From the NCBI RefSeq assembly GCF_024346455.1, contig NZ_JAGQCY010000001.1, forward strand, positions 248,001 through 312,000: a stretch of DNA of 64,000 nucleotides. The letters run 5' to 3'. Under the pieces are notes generated by a model. It saw nothing but the letters and a program-made list of their open reading frames with translations. It had not been told where the DNA came from and made no database searches. The DNA comes from Cyanobium sp. Aljojuca 7A6. GTDB lineage: Bacteria; Cyanobacteriota; Cyanobacteriia; PCC-6307; Cyanobiaceae. Position 1 is the first letter of the stretch; each line of letters begins with the position of its first letter. The position numbers and the translations under genes were made by a program. Below are positions 19,605 through 27,483 of this stretch, in pieces.

Positions 19605-20772
19605 CGCTTTCGGCGCTGCGCCCCAGCGGCAGGGTCACCAGCGAGCGTCCACCAGGAAACAACAGCGCCGACTCTCCGGAGCGGAACCGCAGCCGTCCCC
19701 GCCGGCCGTGGGGGTGGTCCGCCTCCAGGGGCGCCCGCCAGCGCAGCCGGTGGTCACCGAGCTGCACTTGGTAGAGCCATTCCCGGCCGAGGAACTCACG
19801 GCCCGTGATCCAGGCCGGTCCCTCCTCCTCGGGCAGAAACTCCAGGGCCTGGGGGCGAACCATCACCTCGATGGCCTCCGGTCCCTCCCCGACCGCTGTT
19901 CCCCTGGCAGCCGGCTCGAGATCCCCAAGAACGGTCTGCAGCCGGCGACCTCGCCAGCAGGCCGGTAACAGGTTGGACTGGAGGACGAACTGGCCCACGA
20001 AGGCGGTAGCGGGCTGGTCGACCAGTTCGCGGGGCGGGGCGCACTGGTGCAGCACGCCATCGCGCAGCACCCCCACCCGGTCGCAGATCGCCAGGGCTTC
20101 CTCCGGATCGTGGGTGACCATCAGGCCGCTGGCGCCGCAGCGGGCCAGCACAGCTGGAAGCTCGCTGCGCAGCCGCAGCCGGACCTCCACATCCAGGTTG
20201 GAGAAGGGCTCATCCAGCAGCACCACCGAGGGCGAGGGCGCCAGGGCCCTGGCCATGGCCAGCCGCTGGCGCTGGCCGCCGGAGAGTTCGTGGGGGTAGC
20301 GGCGCTCCAGCCCGCCCAGGCCCAGCAGATCGAGCAGCCAAGCCACCCTGGCGGTGTCCTGGCCGCGGCGCAGGCCAAAGCAGGCGTTGCGCCAGGCGTC
20401 GAGATGGGGGAACAGGGCATCGTCCTGGAACACCATGCCAACGCCCCGACGCTCGGGGGGCAACAGCCTCTCCGGCCCCGCCACTTGCTGGCCGCCGATG
20501 TCGATGTTGCCGCGGCCAGGGCGCTCGAAGCCGGCGATCAACCGCAGCAGGGTGGTCTTGCCGCAACCGGACGGGCCCAGCAGTCCCACCAGTTCCCCCG
20601 CACCGAGAACGAGGTCAATGCCCTTGAGGGTCCAGGAGGAGACGTCGCGGCCCGGGTAGCGGTACCAGAGGTCTTCGATGCGGACGTGGTCGCGCGGGGC
20701 GACGTCCGCGGGGGTGGAGGCCGTAGCGGCTGGCGTGGCGGAAGGCGAGGCGATGGTGGTGGAAGAAGCCAT
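19588..20772 (-). CDS. ABC transporter ATPase, FbpC/FutC-like
   Basis: ATPase subunit of an import ABC system, most like the iron(III)/thiamine type (FbpC, FutC). Walker A GPSGCGKTT, Q-loop MVFQDDALFPHL, signature LSGGQRQRLAMARAL, Walker B VVLLDEPFSNLD, H-loop MVTHDPEEAL, then a C-terminal TOBE-like region (~270-394). The start may be ATG 20772 or an upstream codon at 20790. No permease or binding protein is adjacent, so the substrate is open. Ends overlapping the PP2C gene. Confidence 0.87.
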   Translation of the reverse strand: MASSTTIASPSATPAATASTPADVAPRDHVRIEDLWYRYPGRDVSSWTLKGIDLVLGAGELVGLLGPSGCGKTTLLRLIAGFERPGRGNIDIGGQQVAGPERLLPPERRGVGMVFQDDALFPHLDAWRNACFGLRRGQDTARVAWLLDLLGLGGLERRYPHELSGGQRQRLAMARALAPSPSVVLLDEPFSNLDVEVRLRLRSELPAVLARCGASGLMVTHDPEEALAICDRVGVLRDGVLHQCAPPRELVDQPATAFVGQFVLQSNLLPACWRGRRLQTVLGDLEPAARGTAVGEGPEAIEVMVRPQALEFLPEEEGPAWITGREFLGREWLYQVQLGDHRLRWRAPLEADHPHGRRGRLRFRSGESALLFPGGRSLVTLPLGRSAESVNSPP

Positions 20773-20801
20773 AAGATCCCAGTCCTGCATTGTTGCCCGT
20801 C

Positions 20802-21230
20802 ATGAGTTCCAACGCAGGCGGGGGTGACGAAAGGCACAGCCCCTTGTCTCATCCGGTCAACACGCCGGCCGCACCGGCCCCGGTGGGCCCCTACAACCAG
20901 GCCGTGCTCGCCGCTGGCGTTCTCTACTGCTCCGGCCAGATCGCCCTGGATCCGGTGAGCGGCACGCTGGTCGGAGACGGCGACGTGGAGGCCGAGACCG
21001 TCCAGGTGCTGAGCAACCTGCAAGCGGTACTGGCCGCCGCCGGCTGCAGCCCCGAGCACGTCGTGCGAACCACCGTGTATCTGGTGGACCTGAACGATTT
21101 CGCCCGGGTCAACAGCCTGTACGCCGCTGTCTTCGGAGCCGGCGTGGCTCCGGCGCGGGCCTGTGTGCAGGTGGCCGCCCTGCCGAAGGGGGCGCGGGTG
21201 GAGATCGACGCCATCGCCGTCATCGCCTGA
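20802..21230 (+). CDS. ridA: RidA family deaminase
   Basis: RidA/YjgF enamine-imine deaminase, 142 residues, which clears reactive 2-aminoacrylate-type intermediates. Signature PVGPYNQAVLAAGVLYCSGQI, then AVLAAAGCSPEHVVRTTVYL and the Arg-containing APARACVQVAALPKGARVEIDAIAV are all present. ATG 20802 gives a 15-20 residue longer N-terminus than typical RidA; a later start cannot be excluded. Divergent from the ABC ATPase, with 29 bp between start codons. Confidence 0.93.
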   Translation: MSSNAGGGDERHSPLSHPVNTPAAPAPVGPYNQAVLAAGVLYCSGQIALDPVSGTLVGDGDVEAETVQVLSNLQAVLAAAGCSPEHVVRTTVYLVDLNDFARVNSLYAAVFGAGVAPARACVQVAALPKGARVEIDAIAVIA

Positions 21231-21298
21231 GGCGGTTCTCAGCGAAGGCTCAAAGTCCTCCGCTGGCTGGGGGGGCCGGACTGAGGCAACCTGGACCT

Positions 21299-21574
21299 AT
21301 GGAGACCCCCTTCGGCACCTGGTTTCACGAGGTGGTGGTGATGACACCGGGCCGCTTCGAAGAGGCCGTCGATGCGGTGCTGGCGGTGCAACAGTTCAAG
21401 ACGGTGGTGCTCCACCTCAGTGCGATGGCGCCGGAGGAGGCCCAGCGCACGATCGACTTCGTGTCGGGCGGCGTCTTCGCCATGGACGGTCAGTCGGAGC
21501 GCCTCGGGGACACGGTGTTCCTGTTCGCACCGGCTCTGGTGACGATCAGCCGGGATGGGGACGACAGGGACTGA
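21299..21574 (+). CDS. Minimal SepF-domain protein
   Basis: A 91-residue protein that is essentially one SepF core: FEEAVDAVLAVQQFKTVVLH, MAPEEAQRTIDFVSGGVFAMDG, GDTVFLFAP. SepF (Cdv2, YlmF) tethers FtsZ to the membrane through an N-terminal amphipathic helix and a long linker. That part is missing here, the protein starting about 15 residues before the domain. It may be a second, non-anchoring SepF-like protein. The classic cyanobacterial SepF is ~190 residues and often next to proC; neither is nearby. Confidence 0.8.
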   Translation: METPFGTWFHEVVVMTPGRFEEAVDAVLAVQQFKTVVLHLSAMAPEEAQRTIDFVSGGVFAMDGQSERLGDTVFLFAPALVTISRDGDDRD

Positions 21575-21654
21575 GCAGCCTGTGAGGACTGGGAACCCCG
21601 CCCTTGTGGGGCCCTCAACGGGGCAGTAACACGGGCACTGGTCCTGTTCTGCCC

Positions 21655-22191
21655 ATGAAGCGATCCACCGGCCTGGCCCTGCTGGCCCTCGCCTGGGGCC
21701 TCACCGCTCCCCTGGCTGGCCCTGGCCCGAGCGCCCTGGCCTTGGGAACCGGTAGCGGGCAGATGGTGCTGGTCCGCACCGAGCGGCAACTGCCCATCAG
21801 CGGCGATCCGATCTGGGAACTGCAGCTGCTGCTCCCAGGCCAGCCGCCACGGGCCTACGAAGCCCTGGTGGGACGCGCGCGGCGCCAGGACGGCGACCGT
21901 GGCCGGCTGGGCAGCAAGGCGCCGTTACCGCGCGGCCGCTACGCCGTGACCGAGATCACGCCCGTGCAGCCGACGGATGAGGCGGAACTGGGCCGCTTTC
22001 TCTGGATCGGCCTGGAACCGGACTTCCCCACCGCTCGCCGGGGCCTGGGCATCCATCACGATCCCAGTGCCGGCCGGGGGCGCGGCAGCGGCACCGACGG
22101 CTGTATCGGCCTGATCCACGGCAACGACCTGCTGGTGCTCGGTGATCTGCTGCGGCGCAGCGGCACCACCGAGCTGCTGGTGCGGGACTGA
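21655..22191 (+). CDS. L,D-transpeptidase (YkuD-type)
   Basis: A 178-residue exported peptidoglycan-modifying enzyme. Signal peptide at the N-terminus (MKRSTGLALLALAWGL..). YkuD catalytic features: GIHHDPS, then SGTDGCIGL, in which Cys is the nucleophile and His the partner; the usual S-x-G-C-[IV]-R motif ends in G-L rather than R here. It starts at ATG 21655; a GTG 51 bp upstream would precede the signal peptide and is less likely. Confidence 0.85.
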   Translation: MKRSTGLALLALAWGLTAPLAGPGPSALALGTGSGQMVLVRTERQLPISGDPIWELQLLLPGQPPRAYEALVGRARRQDGDRGRLGSKAPLPRGRYAVTEITPVQPTDEAELGRFLWIGLEPDFPTARRGLGIHHDPSAGRGRGSGTDGCIGLIHGNDLLVLGDLLRRSGTTELLVRD

Positions 22192-22198
22192 GCGGCGC

Positions 22199-22429
22199 TC
22201 AGGCGCGGCCGGCCAGGGCCTCCTGCAGCCGCGGCTCCAGTTCCCGGCGCTGGGCCGGATCTCCCACCAGCATCAGGGTCCCGGTACCGGGCCACCAATT
22301 GAGCCGCAGGTTCGAGACGCCGTCCTCGACAACCAGCATCTCGAAGGAACCCTGGTGCACCCAGTGACCGATGCAGCCAAGGCCCTCGACCAAGGCCTGG
22401 AGTTCCTCCAGGGTTCCGTTGAAGGTCAC
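22199..22429 (-). CDS. Small conserved-looking hypothetical protein
   Basis: A 76-residue protein I do not recognise. It begins MTFNGTLEELQALVEGLG, has a central Trp-containing stretch (LRLNWWPGTGTLMLVGD), and no signal or membrane segment. The GTG start overlaps the stop of the upstream Trp-rich gene by 4 bp (GTGA), and codon use looks like the neighbours, so it is probably a real translated member of the FAH / Trp-rich / this-gene group. Confidence 0.6.
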   Translation of the reverse strand: MTFNGTLEELQALVEGLGCIGHWVHQGSFEMLVVEDGVSNLRLNWWPGTGTLMLVGDPAQRRELEPRLQEALAGRA

Positions 22430-22725
22430 AGGGCCATGGTGGAGTTCAAAGAGTTTAGGGAGTTCGGCGGTATCGGCCCAGCCATCACCGGCCCATCCGC
22501 TGGCCCCTGGTCTTGCGGCAGCTGCTGCCAGCCCGGTTGCCAGGCCTGGCGGTCGCGCAATTCACCCAGGGGAACGAGCAGCCGGTAGCCGGGGTCCAAC
22601 ACCGCCTGCAGTTCCACGCTCCGCTCCTGGCCGCGGCCCCGCTGGCCCAGCAGCGCGAAGTGGCGGTAGCCGCCGCTGCGCTCGGCCCGGGCGGGCGTGG
22701 CCGTCCAGGCGGCTGAAAGCTTCAT
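22426..22725 (-). CDS. TIGR02450-like Trp-rich small protein
   Basis: A 99-residue protein resembling the TIGR02450 'tryptophan-rich conserved hypothetical' family: an early AAWTATPA, GYRHFALLGQRG, then VELQAVLDPGYRLLVPLGEL followed by RDRQAWQPGW. Function unknown. ATG 22725 is used, overlapping the FAH-family stop (TGATG); GTG 22728 adds one residue. It reads into the next small gene with a 4-bp overlap. Confidence 0.65.
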   Translation of the reverse strand: MKLSAAWTATPARAERSGGYRHFALLGQRGRGQERSVELQAVLDPGYRLLVPLGELRDRQAWQPGWQQLPQDQGPADGPVMAGPIPPNSLNSLNSTMAL

Positions 22726-23561
22726 CACGCGGAGGGCGAGCGGCGAGCGGCGATGGGCTCCTCGATCACCGGGTTGCGCAGCACACCAATGCCTTCAATC
22801 TCCACCTCGACCGTATCGCCGCTGCGCAACCAGCGGGGCGGGTCAGCGGCCATGCCGACGCCGCTGGGGGTGCCGGTGAGGATCACGGTGCCGGCCAGCA
22901 GGGTGGTGCTGGCACTGAGGAATTCGATGATCACCGCCACCGGGAAGATCATGTCGGCGGTGCTGGCCGCCTGCACCGTTTCGCCGTTGAGGCGGGTCTG
23001 CAGGGCCTGGCTCTGGGGATCGGGGATCGCCGCGGCACTCACCAGGCAAGGGCCAAGGGGCGCGAAGCTGTCGAAGCTCTTGCCGCGGCACCACTGCCCG
23101 CCGCCGAGGCGGGGCTGTTTCTGCCAGTCGCGGGCACTGACATCGTTGGCGCAGGTGTAGCCCAGCACCACCTCCAGGGCTTCGGAACGCGGCACGTTCC
23201 GACAGGTGCGACCGATCACCACCGCCAGTTCCCCCTCGTAGTCCACCTGGTGGCTGGCCAAGGTGGTGGGCAGGGTGATGGGGGCCTCCGGGTGCTGCAC
23301 CGCCCCGGGCGATTTCATGAACAGCACCGGATAGGTGGGGATCGCCGCGCCGGTCTCGGCGGCATGGCGGCGGTAGTTCAGACCGATGCAGAGGATGGCC
23401 CGGGGCTCCAGGGGGGCCAGGATCCGCTCCACCACAGCCGGTTCCCCGCTGGGCACCAGTTCGCCGAACAGATCACCCTTCAGGCGCTCCAGGCCGCCGT
23501 CGGGATGGTGGCAGGCGTGGTGGATCCCGCCTGCCACCTCCTGATAGCGCACGATCTTCAT
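22725..23561 (-). CDS. Fumarylacetoacetate hydrolase family protein
   Basis: A 278-residue FAH-fold enzyme (acylpyruvase / 2-keto-4-pentenoate hydratase group). Seen: AILCIGLNYRRHAAE, PVLFMKSPGAVQ, the metal-site strand DYEGELAVVIGR, GYTCANDVSARDWQ, and the C-terminal ILTGTPSGVGMA. Likely acts on small oxo-acids. The exact substrate (acylpyruvate, oxaloacetate) is not determined by sequence. First gene of a three-gene overlapping minus-strand group, divergent from malic enzyme. Confidence 0.88.
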   Translation of the reverse strand: MKIVRYQEVAGGIHHACHHPDGGLERLKGDLFGELVPSGEPAVVERILAPLEPRAILCIGLNYRRHAAETGAAIPTYPVLFMKSPGAVQHPEAPITLPTTLASHQVDYEGELAVVIGRTCRNVPRSEALEVVLGYTCANDVSARDWQKQPRLGGGQWCRGKSFDSFAPLGPCLVSAAAIPDPQSQALQTRLNGETVQAASTADMIFPVAVIIEFLSASTTLLAGTVILTGTPSGVGMAADPPRWLRSGDTVEVEIEGIGVLRNPVIEEPIAARRSPSA

Positions 23562-23699
23562 AGGGGCCTCACAGGGACGTCGCGGAGGGCTCAGCAGCGG
23601 AACCGCCACCGGCGCCGAACGGCCACTCTCGCCCGGCAGACCGGAACGGGCCCGTCAGCCCGTGGATGATGGGGGCGCCAGCGGAACCAGGAGCACGCC

Positions 23700-25454
23700 G
23701 TGGTCGCCGAACCCCGTCGCCAGCGGAGCACCACCCTCCGGGGCGCCGAGCTGCTCAATGATCCGCTGCTCAACAAGGGCACCGCCTTCAGCCGGGCGGA
23801 GCGGCGGGACCTGGGGCTGGAGGCCCTGCTGCCCTGGCAGGTGGAGACGATCGAGGCCCAGGTGGAGCGCTGCCGGCTGGCCTTCGGCGCCATGGGCAGC
23901 GACCTGGAGCGCTACGCCTACCTCCAGACCCTGAGGGAGCGGAACGTCACCCTGTTCCACCGCTTCCTCGCCGACCACATCGAGCTGGCGATGCCGATCG
24001 TCTACACCCCCACGGTGGGGCAGGCGATCCAGCACTTCAGCCACACCTACCGCAGCCCCAGTCAGGGGATCTACCTGGCGGCGCCGCAGCAGGACCGGCT
24101 CGAGCAGCTGCTGGCCCAGGCCTGCGGCGGCTGCACCGGCCGGGCGCCGGCCCTGCTCCTGGTCACCGACGCCCAGGGAATCCTCGGTATCGGCGACCAG
24201 GGGGTGGGGGGCATCCAGATCTGCCAGGGGAAGCTGGCCGTCTACACCCTCTGCGCCGGGCTGGATCCGGCCCGGGGGCTGCCGGTGATGCTCGATGTGG
24301 GCACCGACAGGCCTGAACTGCTCGCCGATCCCTGCTACCCCGGCCTGCGCCAATCCCGGCTGCAGGGGGAGGCCTACACCGCCTTCCTCGATGGCTTCAT
24401 CACGGCGGTGCAGCGGGTGTGCCCCGGCGCCCTGGTGCACTGGGAGGACTTCGGCGCCTCCCATGCGCGCCCGGTGCTGGAGGCCTACCGGCACCGGGTG
24501 CCGAGCTTCAACGACGACATCCAGGGCACCAGCAGCGTGGCCGCCGCGGCGATCCTGGCCGGCCTGCGGGGCCTCGGGCAGCAGCTGGCCGACCAGCAGA
24601 TCGTCATCTTCGGGGCGGGCAGCGCCGGCTGCGGCATCGCCGAGCGGCTCTGGCGCCTGCTGCAGCGGGGGGGGCTCACGGCGGCCGAGGCCGCCGATCG
24701 CCTCTGGCTGATCGATCGCGACGGGCTGATCCACGCCGGCAGCCATGGGCTTGCTGACGGCGCCCGGCCGTTTGCCAAGTCGCCGGATCAGCTGGCGGCA
24801 CGGTTCGGGGCGCAGGCCGGCGACGGCGGCCACGGCCCTGGCCTGCAGGCCGTGATCGAAGCGGTGCGGCCGGGGGTGCTGATCGGCACCTCCACCGCGG
24901 CCGGGGCCTTCGACCAGGCCGTGGTGGAAGCGCTCTGCAGCGGCGGGGTCCGGCCGATCGTTCTGCCCCTCTCCAATCCCACCCACCTGGCGGAGATCAC
25001 CCCGGACAACCTGCTGCGCTGGAGCCAGGGCCGGGCCCTCGTGGCCACCGGCAGCCCTTTCGCATCGGTGACCTGCACCGGCAGCGCTGGCCAGCCGATC
25101 CAACGGGTGATCGGCCAGTGCAACAACTGCTTCGTGTTCCCAGGCCTGGGCTATGGGGCCGTCGCGGTGGGCGCGACGGAGGTGAGCGACGCCATGATCG
25201 ACGCCAGCATCGAAGCCCTGGCCCGGGTGATTCCGGCTGCCAGTGATCCTGAGGCGCCACTGATGCCTCCCCTTTCGGCCGTGCAGGCGGTGTCGCAGGC
25301 CGTGGCCGAAGCCGTGGCGATCGCGGCGGTGCAGGAGGGCCTGGCGCGCCGGGCCAGCACGGCCGAGGACGCCAGGAGCAGGCTCGAAGACTGCCGATGG
25401 AGCCCCGCTTACGCCGAAATCCTGGCTTGCGATGCGCCGCCGGAGCCGGCCTAG
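23700..25454 (+). CDS. NAD-dependent malic enzyme
   Basis: Oxidative decarboxylating malate dehydrogenase (MaeA/SfcA-type long form, 584 residues). Seen: LNDPLLNKGTAFS, MPIVYTPTVGQA, the malate loop DVGTDRPELLADP, FNDDIQGTSSVAAAAIL, the dinucleotide fold IVIFGAGSAGCGIAERL, and LSNPTHLAEITPDNLLRW. The enzyme makes pyruvate from malate, which could feed the PFOR encoded 10 kb downstream (inference). Start GTG 23700; the purine signal upstream is weak. Confidence 0.93.
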   Translation: MVAEPRRQRSTTLRGAELLNDPLLNKGTAFSRAERRDLGLEALLPWQVETIEAQVERCRLAFGAMGSDLERYAYLQTLRERNVTLFHRFLADHIELAMPIVYTPTVGQAIQHFSHTYRSPSQGIYLAAPQQDRLEQLLAQACGGCTGRAPALLLVTDAQGILGIGDQGVGGIQICQGKLAVYTLCAGLDPARGLPVMLDVGTDRPELLADPCYPGLRQSRLQGEAYTAFLDGFITAVQRVCPGALVHWEDFGASHARPVLEAYRHRVPSFNDDIQGTSSVAAAAILAGLRGLGQQLADQQIVIFGAGSAGCGIAERLWRLLQRGGLTAAEAADRLWLIDRDGLIHAGSHGLADGARPFAKSPDQLAARFGAQAGDGGHGPGLQAVIEAVRPGVLIGTSTAAGAFDQAVVEALCSGGVRPIVLPLSNPTHLAEITPDNLLRWSQGRALVATGSPFASVTCTGSAGQPIQRVIGQCNNCFVFPGLGYGAVAVGATEVSDAMIDASIEALARVIPAASDPEAPLMPPLSAVQAVSQAVAEAVAIAAVQEGLARRASTAEDARSRLEDCRWSPAYAEILACDAPPEPA

Positions 25455-25565
25455 GTCCGCCGTGGGGCCGGCCTGCTGAAGCAGTGGCATCAATAAGACC
25501 TGTTTCGCCCACTCGCATCGGCCACGGCCCTGGCCTTAGCACCTTGGTCAATCACCCCCCGCGCG

Positions 25566-27149
25566 ATGGGCTTTTTCGTCCGGCTCACCGACGCCATCGC
25601 CGCCCGTCAGTCGCTCCTGGTCACCGGCCTTGACCCCAATCCGGAGATGCTGCAGGCCTGGGCCCACCGCCGCGGCATGGGGGGCCGCTCGTTTCTTTCC
25701 CAGGCGCGCCACTGGATCAAGGCGGTGGTGGAGGCCACCGCTGATCACGTCTGCGCCTACAAGCCCAGCCTTGGTTTTTACCAGGCCCTCGGCCCCGTCG
25801 GCCTGGAGCTGCTGCGGGAGGTGCGGGAACTGGTCCCCCTCGACATCCCCCTGATCATCGATGCCAAGCATGGGGACCTGAACAGCTCCTCGGCCCTGGC
25901 CCATTACCTGTTCCGCGACCTCGGTGCCGACGGCGTCACCCTCTCCCCCCTGGCCGGCCAGGACATTGCCGCCCCGTTCCTGCTGTACCCGGAAAAGGCG
26001 GTGGTGATCACTTGCCACAGCTCCAACGCCGCCGCCAGGGTGCTGCAGCACCACCCCGACGAGGACGACCCCCTCTACCTGCGCATCGTGCGGGAAAGCC
26101 AGCTCTGGGCCACCCCCGACCAGCTGCTGCTGGAGGTGGGCACCAGTGACCCCGCCATCCTGGCCCGGGTGCGCCAGGAGGCGCCGGAGCGTTTCCTGAT
26201 CCTGCGCAGCCTCTGGGGTGAGGAGGACCGGCTCGATGCCCTGCTGGAGGCCGGATTGAGCCCGTCCGCGGACGGCCTGCTGATGCCCCTGCCCCAGAAC
26301 CTGCTGGTGGAGGACGACATCGCCGAGCGGTCGGCCGCCCTCAAACAGCGCATCAGCGAACGTCGGGACCGCTGGCTGGAGCGGCGGGCGCAGGACCAGA
26401 GCGATGTCTGCAGCCTGTGGCTGCCGGACCGCCTTCAGGACAGCGCCAGCCAGGCCGGCGCGGCCGCCAATGGCGCTGGCGTCGGCGGTGCCGTCGCCAA
26501 TGGAGCCGGAGATCCCCTGGCCAGCCTGATCGTCGATCTGTTCGACATCGGCTGCCTGCTGTTCGGCGACTACGTGCAGGCCTCCGGGGCCGTCTTCAAC
26601 TACTACGTGGACCTACGCCAGATCATCTCCGATCCCAACCTCTTCCACCGGGTGCTGCATGCCTACGCCGGCCAGCTCGGAGAGCTGGTCTTCGACCGCA
26701 TTGCCGGCATTCCCTACGGCTCCCTGCCCACCGCCACCGGGCTGTCGCTGCAGCTGCACAAGCCCCTGCTCTACCCCCGCAAGGAGGTGAAGGCCCATGG
26801 GGCCCGCCGCCTGATCGAGGGGGACTTCGAGGAGGGTGATCGGGTGGTGGTGGTGGACGACATCCTGATCACCGGCACCAGCGTGCTCGAGGGCATCGCC
26901 AAGCTGGAAAGTTCCGGCCTGGAGGTGGAGGACGTGGTGGTGTTCATCGACCATGGCGGCCAGGCGGACACCAGCGCCCGCCAGCGGCTCGCCAAGCAGG
27001 GCTACCGCTGCCACGCCGTGCTCGACATTCCGCGTATCACAGGGGTGCTGCATGCGGCCGGGCGGCTCAGCGATGCGCAGGCCGCCACCCTCGGCCATGC
27101 CCCTGCGGCGAGGGCGTTGGGCGTCGAGGGGCTACTGGCCAGCTCGTAG
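25566..27149 (+). CDS. pyrF-pyrE: Bifunctional orotidine-5'-phosphate decarboxylase / orotate phosphoribosyltransferase
   Basis: A fused UMP-synthesis enzyme of 527 residues, with the domains in the order opposite to animal UMPS: N-terminal OMP decarboxylase (residues ~1-280, type 2: LVTGLDPNPEML, IDAKHGDLNSSSALAHYLF with Lys/Asp) and C-terminal orotate phosphoribosyltransferase (~310-527, with the PRPP motif VVVVDDILITGTS). A Gly/Ala-rich linker (~300-318) joins them. This order is known in cyanobacteria. Confidence 0.92.
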   Translation: MGFFVRLTDAIAARQSLLVTGLDPNPEMLQAWAHRRGMGGRSFLSQARHWIKAVVEATADHVCAYKPSLGFYQALGPVGLELLREVRELVPLDIPLIIDAKHGDLNSSSALAHYLFRDLGADGVTLSPLAGQDIAAPFLLYPEKAVVITCHSSNAAARVLQHHPDEDDPLYLRIVRESQLWATPDQLLLEVGTSDPAILARVRQEAPERFLILRSLWGEEDRLDALLEAGLSPSADGLLMPLPQNLLVEDDIAERSAALKQRISERRDRWLERRAQDQSDVCSLWLPDRLQDSASQAGAAANGAGVGGAVANGAGDPLASLIVDLFDIGCLLFGDYVQASGAVFNYYVDLRQIISDPNLFHRVLHAYAGQLGELVFDRIAGIPYGSLPTATGLSLQLHKPLLYPRKEVKAHGARRLIEGDFEEGDRVVVVDDILITGTSVLEGIAKLESSGLEVEDVVVFIDHGGQADTSARQRLAKQGYRCHAVLDIPRITGVLHAAGRLSDAQAATLGHAPAARALGVEGLLASS

Positions 27150-27192
27150 AGTGGTACGGCGTCCCTGAAAAACCCGGGCGCCCCCTTCCGCC

Positions 27193-27414
27193 ATGCCCCA
27201 GGTCCAGGGTCAGCCCCCCACGATCGGCGAGCTTGAGGCGAAATATTCCCTGTACTGCAAGGCGATGCGGCTGCTGCTCAAGCAGGGCAGCACCCTGGAG
27301 GCAATCCAGCGGACGGTGTGCTGGAGCCGGCTGGAACAGCTCCACATCTGCCTCCCGAGCCGCTACAAATCCCCCGACTATCTCTACGCCGTGCTGAAAC
27401 GCGACCTGCGCTGA
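27193..27414 (+). CDS. Small hypothetical protein, probable picocyanobacterial family
   Basis: A 73-residue, soluble, Leu/Arg-rich, mainly helical protein that I cannot assign. Notable stretch: KYSLYCKAMRLLLKQGSTLE and a C-terminal SRYKSPDYLYAVLKRDLR. It has its own ATG 43 bp after pyrF-pyrE and a clean stop, with amino-acid composition unlike a chance GC-rich frame (few Arg/Pro/Ala runs), so it is likely real. Function unknown. Confidence 0.6.
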   Translation: MPQVQGQPPTIGELEAKYSLYCKAMRLLLKQGSTLEAIQRTVCWSRLEQLHICLPSRYKSPDYLYAVLKRDLR

Positions 27415-27483
27415 TCGCAGGGCCGCTGATTCCCCTGCCAGGATCAACGGGCGCAAAGGGTCGGTGCCCGCTCAGGCGATTCC

